From positions 2,852,001 through 2,916,000 of the forward strand of contig NZ_CP108054.1 of NCBI RefSeq assembly GCF_036173125.1: DNA of 64,000 bases, written 5' to 3'. Shown here in pieces: positions 60,970 through 64,000 of this stretch. The position numbers and the translations under genes were made by a program. This DNA comes from Streptomyces sp. NBC_00286. Lineage in GTDB: Bacteria > Actinomycetota > Actinomycetes > Streptomycetales > Streptomycetaceae. A model generated the notes under the pieces. That model did no database searches. It worked only from the letters and a program-made list of their open reading frames with translations, and had not been told where the DNA came from. How positions within the stretch are numbered: position 1 is the first letter of the stretch; each line of letters opens with the position of its first letter.

Positions 60970-62226
60970 TCAGCGCAGGCGCCGGACGAAGCCGTCGGAG
61001 CTGCCGTTCGTGTCGTCCGGCACCAGCTGCGCGGAGTCGCTCCCGAGGCCGAGGAACCGGCCGCCGCCACCGAACGACGTGACGTAGACCTCGCCGTCCG
61101 TGACCGGGCCGCCCGTGACGGACTCGCTGGCGAGCCGGGACGTCCCGGTGCGCAGATCCCGTACGTACACGTTCTCCTCGCCCTGCGGCGCCACGAAGGT
61201 GTAGGCGACGTACCGGCCGTCGTCGCTGAGCTGGGACCCGAAGAGCCCCGCGCCGCCCTCGCCGTCATGGACGACACCCCGGGTCGTGTCCGTCCTCAGG
61301 TCGCGTACGTAGGCGTTCGTGTTCGCGGCGCCGCCGGCCACCAGGTCGTCACCCGTGTAGTCGAAGGAGACGGTCCGGCCGTCCGCCGAGAGTGACGGGT
61401 CGACGGCGAACCGCGCGGCCGGGGACCCGTCCGGGGTGACATTGGCCTGCTCCTCGACGCCCGTGCGGCGATCGTGCACCATCAGCAGGCCCGTTCCGCC
61501 GCGCACGTCGTTCTGTGAGTACGCCACGTACCGGCCGTCGGCGCTCATGTCGAGGTGGTACGAGCCCCGGCCCGGATGAGCGCGGTTGGTGATCCGCTCG
61601 ATCGTGCCGGTGCGGCGGTCGGTGACATAGACGGCGGGATAGATGGGCTGGTCGCCGGTCTCCATCTGGCTGGGCCGGGCGTTGAAGGCCACGTGGCGTC
61701 CGTCGTCGGAGATCGCCGCGGATCCGTTCGCGTACGAGGACACGCCTTTCGGTGTCTTGCTGACCAGTTCCGTACGGCCCGTGGCGCGGTCGTGGACGTA
61801 CACGTCCTGTGCCCAGTCGACCGACGGCTCGGTCCAGTCGGCGAGGTTCGTGGCCGTCGAGACGAGCACCACGTACCGGCCGTTGGCACTGATGGCCGCG
61901 GGCTTGGTCCCGCGGTCGGCCTGGGTGCCGTCCGTCGCGACGCTGACGCGTTCCAGCCGGCCCGTGCGCAGGTCGCGCACGAATGCGTCCTCGGCGTCGT
62001 TCGTGTCGCCCGGCACCAGGTTCGGCGCATCGGATCCGAACGCGGCGTAGCGGCCGTTGGCACTCAGATACGGCCCCGACGAGCTGCCCGCCCCCTGCTC
62101 GCCGGTGGCCGACACGGTGACTCGCTCGATGTCCGGACGCGGCGCGGCCGACGCCGTGGTGGCGCTTACCGCGATGGTGCTCAGTGCGATCGCCGCAACG
62201 GACACGGCACGCATGGCTCTGCTCAT
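60970..62226 (-). CDS. Secreted PD40/TolB-type beta-propeller protein
   Basis: This 418-residue exported protein has signal RAVSVAAIALSTIAVSATTASA. The mature part consists of about seven repeats of SANGRYAAFGSDAPNLVPGDTND, DAFVRDLRTGRLERVSVATDG type, that is (S-x-D/N-G-R-Y-V-A) plus (VRDLRTG). This is the PD40/WD40-like pattern. No catalytic domain is attached, so binding is the likely role. ATG 62226 follows GGGGGAG. It lies between ilvE and cimA without evident metabolic link. Confidence 0.86.
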   Translation of the reverse strand: MSRAMRAVSVAAIALSTIAVSATTASAAPRPDIERVTVSATGEQGAGSSSGPYLSANGRYAAFGSDAPNLVPGDTNDAEDAFVRDLRTGRLERVSVATDGTQADRGTKPAAISANGRYVVLVSTATNLADWTEPSVDWAQDVYVHDRATGRTELVSKTPKGVSSYANGSAAISDDGRHVAFNARPSQMETGDQPIYPAVYVTDRRTGTIERITNRAHPGRGSYHLDMSADGRYVAYSQNDVRGGTGLLMVHDRRTGVEEQANVTPDGSPAARFAVDPSLSADGRTVSFDYTGDDLVAGGAANTNAYVRDLRTDTTRGVVHDGEGGAGLFGSQLSDDGRYVAYTFVAPQGEENVYVRDLRTGTSRLASESVTGGPVTDGEVYVTSFGGGGRFLGLGSDSAQLVPDDTNGSSDGFVRRLR

Positions 62227-62401
62227 GAACTCCCCCGGTTTTCCCCGTTGGTCACTGTTTCCCCCGGCCCAGTGCCGGGGCCCACAGGGATACAAACGCA
62301 TCAGCGGTACGGGGTCAATCAGACGGTTTGCGTACAACCTGGACGGTGTGTCAGGCGTCCGTGCGCGTCAGGTGATCGGTGTTCCGGGAGGGTGAACGGC
62401 C

Positions 62402-62435
62402 GGTCCCCGCCCTCCAGTTGAGGAGAGCGGGGACC
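62402..62435 (-). terminator. Terminator of ilvE
   Basis: A 9-bp outer stem GGTCCCCGC/GCGGGGACC with an inner CTCC/GGAG extension lies 22 bases after the ilvE stop; a weak T-tract is absent. Confidence 0.75.
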
Positions 62436-62456
62436 AACTGGGCTTCACCGCAAAGT

Positions 62457-63545
62457 TCAGCCGAGGTTGTGCATCCAGCCGTGCTTGTCCTCGCTCACCC
62501 CGCGCTGGATGTCTAGCAGCGCCTCGCGCAGCTTGACGGTGACCTCGCCGGGCTGTCCGCCGCTCTGCTGCCACTCGCCCGTGTGGCACTTGACCGTGCC
62601 GACGGGGGTGATGACGGCGGCGGTGCCGCAGGCGAAGACCTCGGTGAGGCTGCCGTTCGCGGTGTCGTCGCGCCACTGGTCGATGGAGATGCGGGCCTCC
62701 TCGGACTCGAAGCCGAGGTCGGCGGCGACCGAGAGCAGCGAGTCGCGGGTGACGCCCTCCAGGATGGAGCCCGTGAGCGTCGGGGTGACGATCTTGTTCC
62801 CGTACACGAAGTACAGGTTCATGCCGCCCAGTTCCTCGACCCACTTGTGCTCGACGGCGTCGAGGTAGCAGACCTGGTCGCAGCCCTTCGCGGCGGCCTC
62901 GGCCTGTGCGAGCAGGGACGCGGCGTAGTTGCCGCCGGTCTTGGCGTCGCCCATGCCGCCGGGGACGGCGCGCACACGGTCGTCGGAGACCCAGATCGAG
63001 ACGGGCTTCACGCCGCCCGGGAAGTACGCGCCGGCCGGGGAGGCGATGACCATGAACAGGTACTCGTTCGCGGGCTTCACGCCCAGACCGACCTCGGTCG
63101 CGATCATGAACGGGCGCAGATAGAGCGATTCCTCGCCGCCGTGCGCCGGCACCCATGCCTTGTCCTGCTGGACGAGCAGGTCACAGGCCTCGATGAAGGT
63201 CTCGACGGGCAGCTCCGGCATGGCGAGGCGGCGGGCGGACCGCTGGAAACGCTCGGCGTTCTTCTCGGGACGGAAGGTGGCGACCGAGCCGTCCGGCTGC
63301 CGGTAGGCCTTCAGTCCCTCGAAGATCTCCTGCGCGTAGTGCAGGACGTTGGTCGCGGGGTCGAGGGAGAGCGGCCCGTACGGCACGAGCTGCCCGTCGT
63401 GCCAGCCGCGGCCCTCGGTCCACTTGACCGTCACCATGTGGTCGGTGAAGTGGCGGCCGAACCCGGGGTTGGCGAGGATCGCCTCCCGCTCCGCGTCGGA
63501 GAGCGGGTGCGCGGAGGGCTTGAGCTCGATCGTGGGCGTCGTCAT
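62457..63545 (-). CDS. ilvE: Branched-chain amino acid aminotransferase
   Basis: This 362-residue PLP class IV enzyme performs the last step of Leu, Ile and Val synthesis. It has [88 protein letters not shown], the lysine/glutamate region [37 protein letters not shown] and the [13 protein letters not shown] motif. It lies downstream of leuB on the same strand, separated by a terminator. Confidence 0.96.
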   Translation of the reverse strand: MTTPTIELKPSAHPLSDAEREAILANPGFGRHFTDHMVTVKWTEGRGWHDGQLVPYGPLSLDPATNVLHYAQEIFEGLKAYRQPDGSVATFRPEKNAERFQRSARRLAMPELPVETFIEACDLLVQQDKAWVPAHGGEESLYLRPFMIATEVGLGVKPANEYLFMVIASPAGAYFPGGVKPVSIWVSDDRVRAVPGGMGDAKTGGNYAASLLAQAEAAAKGCDQVCYLDAVEHKWVEELGGMNLYFVYGNKIVTPTLTGSILEGVTRDSLLSVAADLGFESEEARISIDQWRDDTANGSLTEVFACGTAAVITPVGTVKCHTGEWQQSGGQPGEVTVKLREALLDIQRGVSEDKHGWMHNLG

Positions 63546-63739
63546 GAGTGGTTGTCCTTCACCGGTTGTCAGTACGGGCCGCGCTCACGCCCATACTGGC
63601 CGATGGCCAGTGTTAGGACGTCCGAGCTTTCCCTCAATCCGCGGCTCCGCGTTCGATTATCGCGTGAACGGAGCCGTGGAGGATATGGGTGTGAATGCGG
63701 CCCAGGGGATGATGGTGGCACCCGGCGGGGCACAGGAAA

Positions 63740-63770
63740 AGCCGCCGGGTGCGGAAGCGACCCGGCGGCT
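63740..63770 (-). terminator. Intrinsic terminator of leuB
   Basis: An 11-bp perfect stem AGCCGCCGGGT with complement and a 9-base loop is followed on the minus strand by TTTTCC. It lies just beyond the leuB stop, so leuB and ilvE are separate units. Confidence 0.88.
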
Positions 63771-63787
63771 CGAGGAGTTCCGGCGGG

Positions 63788-64000
63788 TCAGCCGGATACT
63801 CGGGCGGCGAGCGCGTCGCCGATTTCGTCGGTCGTACGGGTCGTGGTGCCGCGCTCCGCGAGGTCGGCGGAGACGGCGTCCTCGATGCGGGCGGCCTCGG
63901 TCTCGTAGCCGAGGTGACGCAGCAGGAGGGCGACGGACAGGACTGTGGCGGAGGGGTCGGCCTTGCCCTGGCCTGCGATGTCGGGCGCCGAGCCGTGCAC
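63788..64000 (-). CDS. leuB: 3-isopropylmalate dehydrogenase, C-terminal 70 residues (5' end beyond the window)
   Basis: The visible part reads [43 protein letters not shown]. The HGSAPDIAG motif and following helix are diagnostic of LeuB and related beta-decarboxylating dehydrogenases. Isocitrate or tartrate dehydrogenase would be alternatives, but the adjacent ilvE favours LeuB, which follows LeuCD in leucine synthesis. Confidence 0.88.
   Translation of the reverse strand: MHGSAPDIAGQGKADPSATVLSVALLLRHLGYETEAARIEDAVSADLAERGTTTRTTDEIGDALAARVSG

Noticed and set aside
58858..61395. 845-codon plus-strand frame opposite cimA
   Set aside because: Antisense to cimA, which has clear family motifs.

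Overview
The window is high-GC actinobacterial DNA, and the gene order points to Streptomyces. It carries tandem conservons (cvnABCD), an HU protein with a lysine/alanine-rich tail, the ndgR/leuCD divergon, a Streptomyces-trypsin type protease, an accE-like epsilon subunit, cofC, a chloramphenicol exporter with a leader, and many GTG/TTG starts. I see no plasmid, phage or insertion-sequence genes. Most of the window reads as conserved chromosomal core with a few accessory islands.

Bases 1-11214: 3' truncated recG (minus), whose Walker A motif is split by an in-frame 339-residue intein. An HSP90-family gene coupled to a large TPR-like gene (plus strand) comes next, followed by a DAK/DegV-type fatty-acid kinase-like gene (minus), rpmB (zinc-type L28) and thiD. 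The intein and the HSP90/TPR pair are the additions to an otherwise ordinary rpmB-DAK-recG neighbourhood.

Bases 10372-21612: core metabolism and envelope genes. These are thiL-thiD, a stand-alone Lrp/AsnC sensor domain, a DUF3515 lipoprotein, ddlA, a plsC-like acyltransferase-gpsA pair, cofC (coenzyme F420), hupS, leuC-leuD and the divergent IclR-type regulator ndgR. A tRNA operon (Gln-Glu-Glu-Gln-Glu) follows at 21779-22288, then a HAD hydrolase, an orphan RelE-like protein, gltX and an FAH-family hydrolase.

Bases 26861-37459: two complete conservons in tandem. Each has a membrane sensor histidine-kinase-like CvnA, a roadblock protein CvnB, DUF742 CvnC and the GTPase CvnD. The acyl-CoA carboxylase genes accE and accB follow on the other strand.

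Bases 39620-47199: a five-gene minus-strand operon with mostly overlapping junctions. It encodes an S1-family protease, a PknG-type kinase with zinc-finger and TPR regions, a vWA/zinc-ribbon protein, a four-helix membrane protein and a substrate-binding lipoprotein. The kinase, membrane protein and lipoprotein match the mycobacterial pknG-glnX-glnH arrangement, so this looks like a nutrient-sensing envelope-to-kinase pathway with two extra components.

Bases 47200-58824 are accessory: a YceI protein behind a 15-bp minisatellite, a peptidoglycan amidase, a YdeI-like protein, an APH-fold phosphotransferase, a chloramphenicol-type exporter with a leader peptide/hairpin, an acetyltransferase-like protein, an alpha/beta hydrolase, a trypsin, a membrane-anchored TPM-like protein and a GH3 beta-glucosidase. 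The window ends in branched-chain amino acid genes: cimA with a probable attenuator, a secreted beta-propeller protein, ilvE and the 3' end of leuB. With leuCD and ndgR upstream, the window holds several parts of isoleucine/leucine biosynthesis.
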